From Chrysomallon squamiferum (lineage: Eukaryota > Mollusca > Gastropoda > Neomphalida > Peltospiridae), in the NCBI GenBank assembly GCA_012295275.1, contig CM022675.1:12646753-12710752 (forward strand): DNA of 64,000 bases. Direction: 5' to 3'. Positions 38,377 to 51,500 of this stretch are shown piece after piece. A program made the translations under genes and the position numbers. Positions within the stretch are counted from its first letter, which is position 1, and every line of letters starts with the position of its first letter. Under the pieces are notes generated by a model. That model did no database searches, had not been told where the DNA came from, and saw nothing but the letters and a program-made list of their open reading frames with translations.

Positions 38377-40494
38377 AAGCCCACACACAGGGTGTTCATT
38401 TTGTGTTTAGCTGATCACCCAAAATATCATCAGACAAGTGAAAACATATCTTGCAGCACCCTCCTGGTGATAAAAAATTTCCATATATTGCATTATGTAT
38501 CAAAATACAAATAACTGATGTTTCTTAGACACTGTAAACTTATTTTATAATTCATTGTTTTCTGCTGGTTCCTACAGGGTTCCAGACTACTGATTTAATA
38601 AAAATTAGCCTGTCCAAGTGCTGCAGTGCTTAAGCCATTGTTTGCCTTGACAAATACAAAACAATGGGTCACTGATTAAGCATAATGAAATATGCCTGCT
38701 TCCAGCCTCTGTGTTTTTACAGTATCTTTACATAATATGTAACTGCAGACAGACTTCAAAGAACTTTTGCAGTTAAATGATAAATTTCACCAACTGATAT
38801 TTGTTTTCTTTACAAACGAGTGTATTGTGTCAAACATTTTATTTGTACTTTTTAAATAGCAATTAATCTTTATATATATTTTCAATGTGAACATTCTCAT
38901 AAAAGGTGCTTCACAACAGCTTGCTCTGATTAGCACGTTAATTTTTTTCCTATTCCTATTCCTATTCTCATAAAATTTAAGGAGTTTGTATGGAAGTACA
39001 GACTTTGTAATAAAGGACAATTTCTTTAAGAAACTGTGTAAACACACTTTTGTTAATTACTTTCATGGACAATATTTTGATCTGATCATTCCAGCACTCG
39101 GAGTTTCGAAAGACTAATTTTCATTAAATTCAGTGTTCTGGAACATTATATCATGTAGAATGGAGTATATAAAGATTTTTACATACTGATGTTTGATTAT
39201 TCAAAGGTTATTATAATAATTATTACTAACTTATATAGTAGCTCAGCCAGGACAATACTCTCAGCTTGACAGATCAAGGTTTTTGAGAAATCAATAATTG
39301 AGCTACCTAAGTTTGATAAAAATTATGCACTTTTCAATAAAAAGATAATCATTTAATAATACATTAGTTAAATGTTACCTTATTGAAGGATCTGTGCATG
39401 AAACCCTCAAGTAAGCAACCCTCTTTTATCCAAAACAGTAAAAATAATCTGCAGTAGAGAACTTTCTTTTTGGTACTTTTTTAAACCTTACCTTTATAAA
39501 CCTTTACTAACTAAGCTAAATTGCTAGTTTTCATTGCACTAAGCATAGAGAGACATTATAAGCCAATCAAAACAACAACTGTGACTTCAACTTTCCTTAT
39601 GTGGCACGATATGTACAAGTTTTGATCAATTAAAGGTAGGATACTTCAATCATTTATACGTAAATATAGGTACCGGCAGCCTAGCCGATATAATTGGTCG
39701 AAGCTGTTAAAAGTTCAGATTTTGTCCATTTTCCTCCACTCCCAAATCCCTTCTGTAAATCCTACCATAAAAAACAAATACATGTAACTAAAGATCTGTA
39801 TGTGCTCTTTTAAATAGTGTTGTTGTTGTCTGTTAAATAGCTTATATCAAAAGTTGTGTCCAAAAATGTACTTTTTCATGCTTTCAAACCAATTTTGAAA
39901 ACACACTGGCTGAAAATTAAACCTATGTTCACGGGATCAAATGAAAGATCATTCAATTACCTTTCAAACGATGTGCGACAGTACGGTGTGTCTTCTTTGG
40001 CGAAAAGAAGCTCCGCGTTTGAAAGTAGCTCGTACTTAGCGAAATCGCCATTGCCTTACGTTTTCTACAGAACGAAATCGCCGTATATTTTATGTACAGC
40101 TAGAAAGGTCTAATTAACAAATATAACAGCTATAACCTCTGCATGGAAAGTGTCACGTTCCAAATTTAATAAACTAAGTAAATCGACTGATCTGTCTATC
40201 GTTTATATTTTTTATATTTATCTGTTAAATACACGATATATGTAAACTATTAGAAGTAATAATTAAGTGGACATTAAACATTTATATTTTAAATATATTA
40301 ATGGTATATAATATTTTTGTGTAAAAGTAAAAATACTTTTTAAAACTGTTTAACTTTGAGTGGCAAACCTTTCTCGTGACCTGTAATTAATATTAAATGT
40401 AAATACAGTGATATATTAAAAATAGCAAGAAAAAAAAAACAAAAAAAACAACAAAAAAACTGAATACGAATAAATAAATTAAGTTTATCTTTAC
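37702..40494. other. Presumed first intron of the STAND-ankyrin gene
   Basis: It contains (CA)n at 38338-38374, a TCCTATTCCTAT run near 38948 and unique AT-rich DNA. No coding exon is supported. The open frame at 39856-40113 (+) has no domain or splice support. Confidence 0.45.
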
Positions 40495-40595
40495 CTCCAC
40501 AATGGAAGCAATTAACTAACCAGTTTCTTCAAATTTTTTAACTTTAATTTGCGCTGCAACACCCCCTAAAAACTAGCCGCCATTTTAATCGTCAG
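40495..40595 (-). other. Candidate 5' UTR exon of the STAND-ankyrin gene
   Basis: The ATG exon has an acceptor (CTCTTCAG) five bases before the ATG, so an upstream exon is expected. A consensus donor (GTGGAG|GTAAAG) lies at 40495, just downstream of promoter-type motifs. The intron would be about 2.8 kb. The transcription start is inferred. Confidence 0.45.
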
Positions 40596-40622
40596 ATTGA
40601 AAATCGCGAGAACTCGCGAGAT
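40573..40622 (-). promoter_or_regulatory. Likely promoter: YY1-type and TCGCGAGA-type motifs
   Basis: In the - strand sense, two CTCGCGA-core palindromic motifs (TCGCGAGA at 40604-40611, CTCGCGAGAT at 40613-40622) are followed by AAAATGGCGGC at 40574-40584, a YY1-like element. The block is CpG-rich within very AT-rich DNA. The order and spacing fit a TATA-less start just upstream of the candidate 5' UTR exon. Confidence 0.55.
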
Positions 40623-41114
40623 TATTTTGTGCACTTTGTACCCGGTTACACCCGATTACATTCATTTTATGTGATAATTAATTATTTATTTATTTATAGT
40701 CATTGGGATCACCAAAAGCAATTTAATAAATATCATAATTTTATTTATTCTGTTAATTATATTACAATTATCTAAAAGTCGATGTCTTTAAAATTCAAAG
40801 TTGTATGAAGACTAGTGTGTGTGCGTGTGTGCGTGTGTGTGTGTGTATCTATACACACACATACATGGTGCTTTTTTATTAATGTTTCTGAGCAATAGTA
40901 ATGGGAGGTTGTTTTGATTCTCAAAATGTATATTTCAGTTTATGAAATTATAATGAAATTATGAATAGAAGTGGAACTTTTATTAATATTTTATTCAATT
41001 TTTAAAATACGATACAGTCTTTTATTGCTGGGTTTTTTTTTTTTTTCTCTTTTTTGTATAGTTTCTGAAGTAAAAAGAAACGAACATATTGTATGTCTTC
41101 ATTGTTCCTGTGTT

Positions 41115-41157
<43 letters not shown>

Positions 41158-42967
41158 ATTTGTTATATTTTTTTTTTTATTTACTAACTTACTTACATTT
41201 TTATTTATATAAATCACGATTTTCTTCCCCATTATTTTTTCAGGTGTTTTTTTATTATTATTATTATTATTATTTATATATACATTTTAGTCTGAAATGA
41301 TGAGTAATAAAAATGTCTCGTGTCACTTGTCAGGAATTCTATTTAAAAAAATAATAAAAAATTAAATAAAATATTTTAAAATTAAAAATGCAAATATTTT
41401 TAGAAGTAATAATAATAGAATTAAATTTTAGAAATTAAGAAAAAGACAAACTAAGTGAAAATTCAGTAACATCTACCGTTGACAAAGGTGTATTACAGAA
41501 ATCTAGGAAAGGTAAACATTACATAAGTAGATTAGAGAATGTCAGTCTGAATTTATAACAAAGAAAGTCAATTATACAATGCATGATAGTATTAAGCAAA
41601 TTAATCAGAATAAAGCAATCGAATGGGAATTACACAATCTTCTAGTTTTATTACGAAATAATCTGCATATTGTCGATCGATTTTAACAGAAAATATCTGC
41701 ATGTATCAGGAGACTGATTTATATATTCACATTATATATCAGTAATTTATAACTAAGAAAATATCTTATTACTCTGCTGACACGAGAAATACACGACATA
41801 TATATATATATTTATGTGTGTGTGTGTGTGCATGTAATTATTTTTCTATCTAGCTATCTGTATTTCTTTTCTCTCTCATAGAAATACAAACAACAATAAT
41901 ACAGTTATAAAATTTATTTCGTTGCATATTTGTCTGACAAGACTAAATTAAAGAAATGTACATCATCTCTGGTATTTACAAAATTAAATTAATGTTTTTT
42001 TAAACTGATCGTTATCAATATGTTTTCCATTTTTATTTGCGGGTCAACAAACAAATTTGACAATAAAATCAAGTCAATCTTCACATTTTTCTTGTTTTGA
42101 TCTCGCTTTTAACTATTCTCATATTGTCTTTCTTGATTATAATTTGGAACAAGAAATAAAGCTATTGGATTATTTTATATTCTGACTGTCATTGTGCTTG
42201 TGATCCTCTTTACTTTGATAAATACTTGTACTGCCATCGTTGTTGCTGCCATGTTGACACTGAAGTCTACTTGAAAATGGCTAAGTAATTACAATGAAAC
42301 ATCAGGACAGAAAAGTCTTGCTGGTGAACAGACACGTTATGTTTTCTGTTACAAAAAGGCTTGACTCCTAAATTTGAAATCTTGTTTGACTTTTCACCTT
42401 CTAATCGAATTTGTTAGTTTTATTGTTGCGATGTCTACACAAAGAATGAAGCATTTTAAACAACTGAAACCCCCCCACAGAATTTTCAACGCTAAATAAA
42501 AATATACAGAGTAGTTTTTTTTTAATACCTAATTATTCAGAATAATAACTGTTCAGTTTTAATGGCTGTCATATTATAATACAAATACATCAAACCATTT
42601 GTAAATATTGAATAGCTACGTGTGGAATGCTTAATTATAATACACTTTAATAAACGAAAAATGTGAATTACGTTCTGTATTTTATTTGAATGTTGAAAGT
42701 TTTGTTTTTTATTTGACCTTTCTGAGAATCACACACGAAGTTGCGGGCTGCCTCACTTGTGGGAAATCGTCTTGGTCTACCCTACTTTAGTTATCAGACA
42801 AATATTTACCTAGTGTACATAATCATACGTGACTCAAACCAAGAACGTTTACTTAATTTAATAAGTACTTCTTTACAACCTGGATACGTTATCAGTGTTT
42901 GTATTATACTCTGTAGTCTGTAGCACTAAACAAACACAGATAGAGACTAACATACAGTAGTATATCT

Positions 42968-43056
<89 letters not shown>

Positions 43057-44256
43057 CTCTCTCTCTCTCCTTTTGAATATGTCAGTCTATATCTTTGTTT
43101 CTTTGTCTATTTATTTCTACCTATACACAAAATTATACAGCATGACAAAAGATAATACAAAAAAAAAAAACACAGCACAACAAATAGCACACAATATAAC
43201 AACAGCAGAATACAGAATAACAACAACATACGATAACAAGATACACTACAAATCAAAACGCTATAACATAACAGTGCAACACAAGCTAGCATAGTATCGT
43301 GTATCACAAGGCAATACAACATAACATAAGAAATACTAGATAACACAATAATAAAACACAACACGTAACAATAAAACACAACACGTGATGCATTGTAATA
43401 CATCATACATTGTATATATATACAAACAGACAGACAGGGGTCCAGATAGTCAGAATCTGACTGATCCAGTTTTACCCCCAAAACACGTCCATTCTTGCAG
43501 ATAAACAGACACACCTGACAACCAACCCAGAAACGGAGACAGAAAGAAACTGAAAATCACTGCATGTAAAGCAAACACTATGGAAATAAAGAAATGCTTT
43601 GACTATATTTTAACTTATATAAAATAATGAAGAAACAACTGCTGCTCAGTTACATTTTACAAAAAGGAAACATATTTTAATTTAAATTTTCTTGTTCACG
43701 TGAGAGGATATGTACACACATATCAAGTATTTATATTCTCCTTCATTTCACATTAGCTCGGACGAGTTATTTCTTCCAGATTCGCATTACAGAGTAATAA
43801 CGTCTAACTTTTATTACTTTCCACTAGGAGTTGGGTTCGTTTTGACGTTTTACTCAAGTTACTAGTAACACTTCCAGATGAAATTCTAACACATGTTAAT
43901 CTGAAAAGCTATCAAGAAAAATCTCATTTCTTAAAGTTTTTAAAGTCTAAAATTTCAAAATGAAATAAAAAAAAATAAAACATAAAATATAAAAAATGAT
44001 AAAAAAAAAAATAATAATGGGTGTATCAGTGATATTTAATAATGACAGGCTGAATGATCAGTCCTACACATGTATTTGACGTGACATCTCTGTGCACACA
44101 TTAGCAGTGCTTAACACAGCATTCATATTTTGCTTTCATAGCGATACAAAATATCCACATTTCACATACATACATACATACAAACGTACAGATGGCTACA
44201 TACATATAGAGAGACACAAACAGGATCACATATATTAAACTATAACTACATACACA

Positions 44257-44296
<40 letters not shown>

Positions 44297-44891
44297 CACA
44301 CACAGACACACACAGACAGACAGATATACTTACACAATAGAAATACATTCAAATTTCCATTCTATTTGAGAATGAGTTATGTTATGGTTAATCTGTTATG
44401 TTCTTCTGTAAAAAGTACCAAAGCGATAAGTAAAAGAAATTTAATACAATTCACAAAGTATATATTTTTTGTATGATTTATGTTATTTGCAAAAGTACTG
44501 TGATGCAATTAAGTCCTTGACAAAGCATTAAAATGAAACTTTAAACCCTTGTGTCTGCCAAACATTAGTTAGGGAGAAAAATAATAATACAGAGAAAAAA
44601 ATCTGTTTTTCTTTGCTTTAAAAAATATTAATATGCGGTAATTAGCTATATTTCTACAACCGATAAAATATGAAACCGATGCTTAGGCGCTATGAAAATT
44701 AATAAAAAGAAGCAATAACATAAATAAGAAAGAAGTATGTTTCTCCAAAATTGTTATTATCATTACTATAAGAAAGGATATCATTATTAAAAGTCGCATT
44801 CGCAGTTTTTCTGTTGAAACGTTTTATCGAAAGAATCCGGACAGAAAAACAAGAAGAAAGTGACAATATTTCAGTGAACTGATACGACAGA
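40623..44891. other. Intergenic region with simple repeats
   Basis: It contains a poly-T run at 41117-41155, (TG)n near 41816-41830, a (CT)n tract at 42970-43072 and (AC)n near 44255-44290. I see no supported exon on either strand. The last 80 bases before 44892 are probably 5' UTR of the cystine-knot gene. Confidence 0.5.
42970..43072. repeat. (CT)n microsatellite
   Basis: About 100 bases of CT repeat with one GTGT interruption near 43052, in intergenic DNA. Confidence 0.95.
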
Positions 44892-45498
44892 ATGCAGTCG
44901 TCAACAATGTACTTGGTGAGTTTATTTATTTATTTATATATATTTTTTTCTTATTTTTATTTTTTATTTGCTTTTTTCTTTCTTTCTTTCTTTTATTTTT
45001 ATTTAATTAGATTTCCTTTTTATATGTATTTGTGTGTGTGTCGACACACATACTACACGTACATATGTATCTGTATTTTATATATGTGTGTGTGTGTGTG
45101 TGTATTTGTGTGTGTGTCGACACACATATTACACGTACATATGTATCTGTATTTATATATATGTGTGTGTGTGTATTTTGTGTGTGTCGACACACATACT
45201 ACACGTACATATGTATCTGTATTTATATATGTGTGTGTGTGTGTGTGTATTTGTGTGTGTGTCGACACACATATTACACGTACATATGTATCTGTATTTA
45301 TATATATGTGTGTGTGTGTATTTGTGTGTGTGTCGACACACATACTACACGTACATATGTATCTGTATTTATATGTGTGTGTGTGTGTATGTGTGTGTGT
45401 GTGTGTCGACACACATACTACACGTACATATGTATCTGTATTTATATGTGTGTGTGTCGACACACATACTACACGTACATTTGTATCTGTATTTTATA

Positions 45499-45530
<32 letters not shown>

Positions 45531-45615
45531 CGTATGTGTGTATTTATATGTGTGTGTGTGTGTGTATTTGTGTGTGTGTCGACACACATACTACACGTAC
45601 ATATGTATCTGTATT

Positions 45616-45668
<53 letters not shown>

Positions 45669-45835
45669 ATTTCAAAATTTATGCCTAAACATTAAATTTA
45701 TATATTTATGGATTTTTATTTCTAATCCTTTTCTTCTAATATTTTGTACTATCAATATATTATTTACTATGAAAAAGGCGTACAGAAATAATGCATAAAA
45801 AAAGTTTCATCGGCATTTTGTTGATATTTCGTGAG

Positions 45836-45872
<37 letters not shown>

Positions 45873-47113
45873 ATTAATAATCATAAAGATATTTTTTAAC
45901 TCGAAAAGGAGTTATCATTGTTATTTTGAAATTGAAATGGAGTTATCATTGTTATTTTGGAACTGAAAAGGATTTACCATTGTTATTTTGGAATTGAAAA
46001 GGAGTTATCACTGTTATTCAGAATCTCGAAATGAAGTTACACTTGTTATTTTGAATCTTTAAATAGAGTTATCTCTGTTATTTTGTAACTCCGGATGGCA
46101 TTACTGTTTTTCCGACATTTAAAAGGAAAACTTTACTTCTCATAGTCTGAATAAAGTCCAGCTTAACGCCTCAAAATCGGAATAAAAAAAACAACAAAAA
46201 GAAATGTTTTTATTGGCGCTATCTCTCGTGTCTAGGCTTGCTAGTCTGGAAAATTAATTAAACAGCTTTACTTATTGTTTCATAACATTTTAATTATTTC
46301 CAACGATGGTAGAATAACCAATAGTATTTTAAGAATAATAATGCTTAGGTGTGCCTGTATGCGACAATAGTATATTTTCGTTTGATTCACAACAGTTGAT
46401 GTATATTTTTGAAACTGCGAGATTTTTAAACAGTCACTTACTTTTTGATTTATTTATTCACCGCATGATCGACTGTAATCAATCATTCAATTATTCAATC
46501 ATTCAGTTCTTTCATATGTTTATTCCAGTTACCTTTGGCGCTCTATGTCAGTTTCCTGTTGACACTCCTGAGAGGGGAGGTAATCGACGAATACGATGAA
46601 CTCGTCTGCTCAGTTATCAACCCTGGATATCACATCCACAGCGGAATTAAACAGTTAGTTGGGGACGAGCCGATAAAGAAACGAAGTGCTCCACATTCCA
46701 GCGTGTTGTCCATCCTCCTGCAGAACGCCGACGACGGTGACCAAATCATCAAATATAACGTAGCCCAAAAGCTGAAGAAGAAGCTAGACGGAGATTTGGA
46801 ATCGTTATTCTTGTCCAAAGATTACGAGGAACCACATTCTGAAGGTTACGACTTACCGTGGATATGTGGCTGTAAAACACAGATCTATGACCTCGGCCTC
46901 GATGTCATTCCGAGATACATTTCCGGCGCCGTCTGCCCCAACAAGACGTGTTGGTACGAACATTACCGGTGTATTCCGATCACGACCGAAGAGACAATTC
47001 TAGTAAAGCATTATGGAATGTGCGTGGATAGTCGACTTCCCGATTACATTGGTGATAAATACATGATGTACACTGTGTCTGTCCAAGTGGGCGCACAATG
47101 TGGCTTGCCTTAG
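44892..47113 (+). CDS. Secreted PTTH/trunk-like cystine-knot ligand
   Basis: Two exons, 44892-44915 (ATG, eight codons) and 46529-47113 (TAG), join in phase 0 to give about 202 residues. The exon junction lies inside the signal peptide (MQSSTMYL / LPLALYVSFLLTLLRG). A propeptide with a basic site (PIKKRSAPH) follows. The C-terminal part has the PTTH/trunk spacing: PWICGC, DLGLDVIPRYISG, AVCPNKTC, YRCIPI, ETILVKHYGMC, SRLPDYIG and a closing VSVQVGAQC. It contains seven cysteines. In arthropods such ligands activate the Torso receptor kinase. Here the receptor and role are unknown. Noggin or another knot family is less likely because of the C-x-C...DLG...PR core. Confidence 0.75.
45025..45665. 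repeat. Minisatellite with palindromic GTGTGTCGACACAC cores
   Basis: About seven units repeat TGTGTGTGTCGACACACATA, then CTACACGTACATATGTATCT and GTATTTATAT plus a variable (TG)n spacer. It fills part of the intron of the cystine-knot gene. Each unit holds a perfect self-complementary core around GTCGAC. The long open frames here are repeat artefacts. Confidence 0.9.
45890..46090. repeat. Degenerate tandem repeat of about 32 bp
   Basis: Six units of the form GAAAAGGAGTTATCATTGTT ATTTTGGAATT diverge from each other. The repeat is in the intron of the cystine-knot gene. Confidence 0.75.
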
Positions 47114-47426
47114 AGTTCTTGCCCTTGTTTATGTTACCAATGATGTCTCTAAAATATTCTGTTTCATTCTTTTTTCTGTTTGTGCGTGTGTTTGTGTTTG
47201 TGGAAATCTTTAATCAGATAAAAATGGCCATAATGAAGGACATTAAAAGAGAGAAAAATATATTTTTTTTTTATTAATGATATTTACCGTCAGCTATTTT
47301 AGATTCACTAAATGTCCATAAGCATACAATAGATAGTGATGTAAAGATGGAATACTTTAGAGCACAAAGCAAGGAATATATTTTTATTCTAAAATTTTGT
47401 TCAGTCAGTTATATCCAGGGTTAGCT

Positions 47427-47432
47427 AATAAA
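47427..47432 (+). terminator. Candidate polyadenylation signal of the cystine-knot gene
   Basis: AATAAA about 310 bases after the stop codon, in AT-rich DNA. Confidence 0.4.
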
Positions 47433-48554
47433 CAATTGGAAAACTGACTTCTGTATGAGCCATCTACTTCTTTCTTTTATTAACAATGTAGGTATTACGT
47501 ATACACTCAGCAGCACAGCACGTTCCACGACATTTAAAACATTTTTCTCAAAACCACATCAGATATAATATTTCGGTTAGAAAAAAATTGTTGTTTCTTT
47601 AATCTGACAACATACATAGTGATAGGTTGAAAGTGATTCACGAAGTTAGTGGGATACTTACTTACAATGTAGTTCTATGTGTACTGTTGTTAGTGATCAG
47701 AACGGGTAGAAGTTTTTTGCTTGTTAAACGAGTTAAACGAGAGTGTGCTTAAAAACCTTAGTTATAGATTTCGAATCCAGCATTAGGCGATGTGTAAAAA
47801 AACAACAACAACAAACAAAGAAAAAACGGTCACGTTATTTATGAAAATCTAATTTGTATGTACGTCTTTTAAACATGATGAGAAAAAAAAAATGAAGATT
47901 AAAAACAATTAATAATGCTTGCATGTGTGCACACAAACACACATACAGACAGACACAAACACATACTCAAACACACTTACTCACTCACTATCTCCTGTTG
48001 TTTTACTTTTTAATTTAATTAACCTTTTAGCCTATAACGTAAGACTTTTAGTCTACAGCATGATACATCCTTTACTATACTTAATATTACAGCTGTGACT
48101 CTCACACAGAGAAACCACTAAAAAATCCTTTGCAGCTAAAAAAAGTAATTCTCTTAAAAGTAAAGTTACATTAGAAGCTAAAACATGTCATCTAAAAACT
48201 GCAATTTATCTCTGTCGAATTATAAGTCTAGCTCGTAACATATCAACACTGTTTTAATGTCGGTTTCTGTAAATTTAATAATCCTCATTCAGAAGAGACA
48301 AAATAAAGTCCTAATTGATTTTTTACTATGAACTGTTATACAAATAATGTGTACCTCATTTAACTCCCATTTTACTATTGATTCGTCCCCGTGTACAGAA
48401 CAAAAGACCCGCTGGACCGTCGACTAAATCATCAAATAGCTACTGCTGCCTTCGTTTTATGACGATGGTGAAACATAAAGAATGTTTATTTTGACAGAGA
48501 AACACGAAGACTTAAACAACTCTAAATATTTACGAAGTCTGAAAATTTGCCAAG
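47433..48554. other. Intergenic region before the lectin gene
   Basis: I see no supported exon. A small (AC)-rich patch lies near 47930-47985. The last part before 48555 is probably 5' UTR of the mosaic lectin gene. Confidence 0.45.
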
Positions 48555-51500
48555 ATGATGTTTAAAATAATTATTCTACTGACAAATATGGTTGCACATA
48601 TCTCAGCAAACGGTAAGTTTATTTTTGTTTATTTTTTATACAGAATTACTTTTTTAGGTTTTATTATGTTTTCGATTTTTTTTTTTTTTTTTTTGTATTC
48701 TATTCTGAAGTTTTCAAATTTTAAATTATATACAAATAATTTTTTGTTTGTCATTGACAGATATTATTCATTATTAATTTTAATTAACCATAATAAGTTT
48801 AAAGGAAAACTCAGGTTTAATAACAACAACAATAACATCATAAATTAACAAACATAGTGCAGTATCATAAACTGTAACAAAAACATCAGTAATGTGAAAA
48901 AGTATAAAAAAAAACAAAAAAAAATTACTAATATCTATAACGATACCATATAATCGGTAATATAAAAACAGTAAAAGACATTACAACAATATTAAAAGTT
49001 GTAGCAAAACAATCAGTAAAAAAACAAAAAACTACCTCAGAAACAACAAAAATATCAAAAACTACAAGAAAAGCAACAATAATGTTTAAAACTGTAAAAA
49101 AAACAATAACAAAAAGGAACAGTAATATCAAAAAATATAACGAAAGCAACAGCAGTATCAAAAAGTATACGAAAAATATTACAAAAATATCAGCAATATC
49201 AAAAACTAATACAAAAACAACAGTAATAAAAACAGCAGCTGTATCTAAAATAATACCAAATTCAACAGTAACATCAACAGCTATAACAAAAACAGTAATA
49301 TCAACAACTATAATAAAAACAGTGAAATCAAAAACTATAACAAAACAGTAATATCAAAAACTATAACAAAAAGTAATATCAACAACTATAATAAAAACAG
49401 TAATATCAACAACTATAATAAAAACAGTGAAATCAAAAACTATAACAAAACAGTAATATCAAAACTATAACAAAAAGTAATATCAAAAACTATAATAAAA
49501 ACAGTAATATCAACAACTATAATAAAAACAGTGAAATCAAAAATTATAACAAAACAGTAATATCAAAAACTATAACAAAAAGTAATATCAACAACTATAA
49601 TAAAAACAGTAATATCAACAACTATAATAAAAACAGTGAAATCAAAAACTATAACAAAACAGTAATATCAAAACTATAACAAAAAGTAATATCAACAACT
49701 ATAATAAAAACAGTAATATCAACAACTATAATAAAAACAGTGAAATCAAAAACTATAACAAAACAGTAATATCAAAACTATAACAAAAAGTAATATCAAA
49801 AACTATAATAAAAACAGTAATATCAACAACTATAATAAAAACAGTGAAATCAAAAATTATAACAAAACAGTAATATCAAAAACTATAACAAAAAGTAATA
49901 TCAAAAACTATAATAAAAACAGTAAGATCAACAACTATAATAAAAACAGTAATATCAACAACTATAACAAAACAGTATTATCAACAATTATAATAAAAAC
50001 ATTAATACCAACAACTATAACAAAACAGCAATATCAAAAACTATAATTAAAACAGTAATATCAACAACTGTAACAAAAACAGTAATATCAAAAACTATAA
50101 TAAAAACAGTAACATGAGCAATTATAATAAAAACGCTAATATAAAAACTATAACAAAAACAATAATATAAACAACTACAACAAAACAGTAATATCAAAAA
50201 CTATTTAAAAAATCAGTAATATCAACAAGTATAACAAAAACAGCAATATCAACAATTATAATAAAAACAGTAATATCAAAAACCATATCAAAAACAGAAA
50301 TACCAAATATTATAACAAAAATCAGTAATATCAAAAACTATAAGAAAAACAACAGCAATGCCAAAACCTATAACAAAAGTAATCGTAATATCAACAACTA
50401 TTAAAAAAACAAAAACATCAGTAATATCAAAAAATACAATAAAAAGCACGTAATATCAAGATATTTCATCATACCAATCTTTAAAAAAAAAACGTATATT
50501 AAAAGAAATGTAGAAAAATCCTTGAACGGGCTTGTCAGCCAATCAAAAACGTGGTCACTGCTTGAGTGGACAAATGGATGATCTCGTTGTTTACTGGTTT
50601 TGGTTCAGCAGTCCCAGTGTTTCAAATAGGGAACATCGTTTTAACGCGGTCTCTGGAGAGTTTCATGGGTTTGTTACAGAAGTGTTATTAGTCGCACTAC
50701 ATTTACCAGTATGTGAAGATATAACGATGTTTTATTAAGTCGACACGCACACGAGTACACAAGTTAATGACATGTTAACAACGCAGAAATTATTAATACA
50801 GCAATTTAATATCTTTTCTTGTGTTCATCTCAAATTACACGCCAAAATGAAAGGTTATAAAGAAATGAGGTTAAAGTAAAATAATTAATTTTATATATAT
50901 ATAATAAAATGTTATTGTGTTTAGCTATTCAGTGTAATAAAATTAATCATAAAGAAACGATTTTACATCGTTAGAGAAGTCTCGAATGTTGTTGTCGTCG
51001 TTGTCGTAGTCATTTATTTTAATATCGTTATCAAACATTTCTAAATACAACGTGATCACTGGATGCGCCTAATGTATGAACACGTACAGTACGTTTGAAA
51101 CATTAATATTTCTTTGTTCTTAGTGGTAAATTAAAAATGTAATTGTTAGCCTTTAATAATTAAAATGACAGGTGATGCAAGAAGCATATAAGACATTGCC
51201 TTAGATGATGATGATGACATGTAAGCAATGTGTAGGAACACAGGAAATCTAAACTGGAATTTTCACGCCAGAAGTTCAGTTCTAAAAGATGCCATTTCTT
51301 TCGGTGCTGCAAACGTTTTAAAAACCAGCTAAAATAATCCAACCATTGTCACAGTCGTTTATTATAATTATATATATAAAAATATTAAAAAGATAAATGT
51401 TTGTTGTATAACAACTAATAAATGTTGATGGTCTGTGAATTATTGAAACAAATTTATTTACCATTTAGCCTTTACGAAAATATTTGTCTTTACTTTCGTA

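Noticed and set aside
39856-40113. 85-codon + strand frame
   Set aside because: It has no domain, no signal peptide and no splice partner, and lies in the presumed first intron of the opposite-strand gene.
44892-45695. 267-codon + strand frame starting at the cystine-knot ATG and reading through the minisatellite
   Set aside because: After eight codons it crosses a good donor and then encodes only TG-repeat residues (VCVCVC); the supported exon 2 is at 46529.
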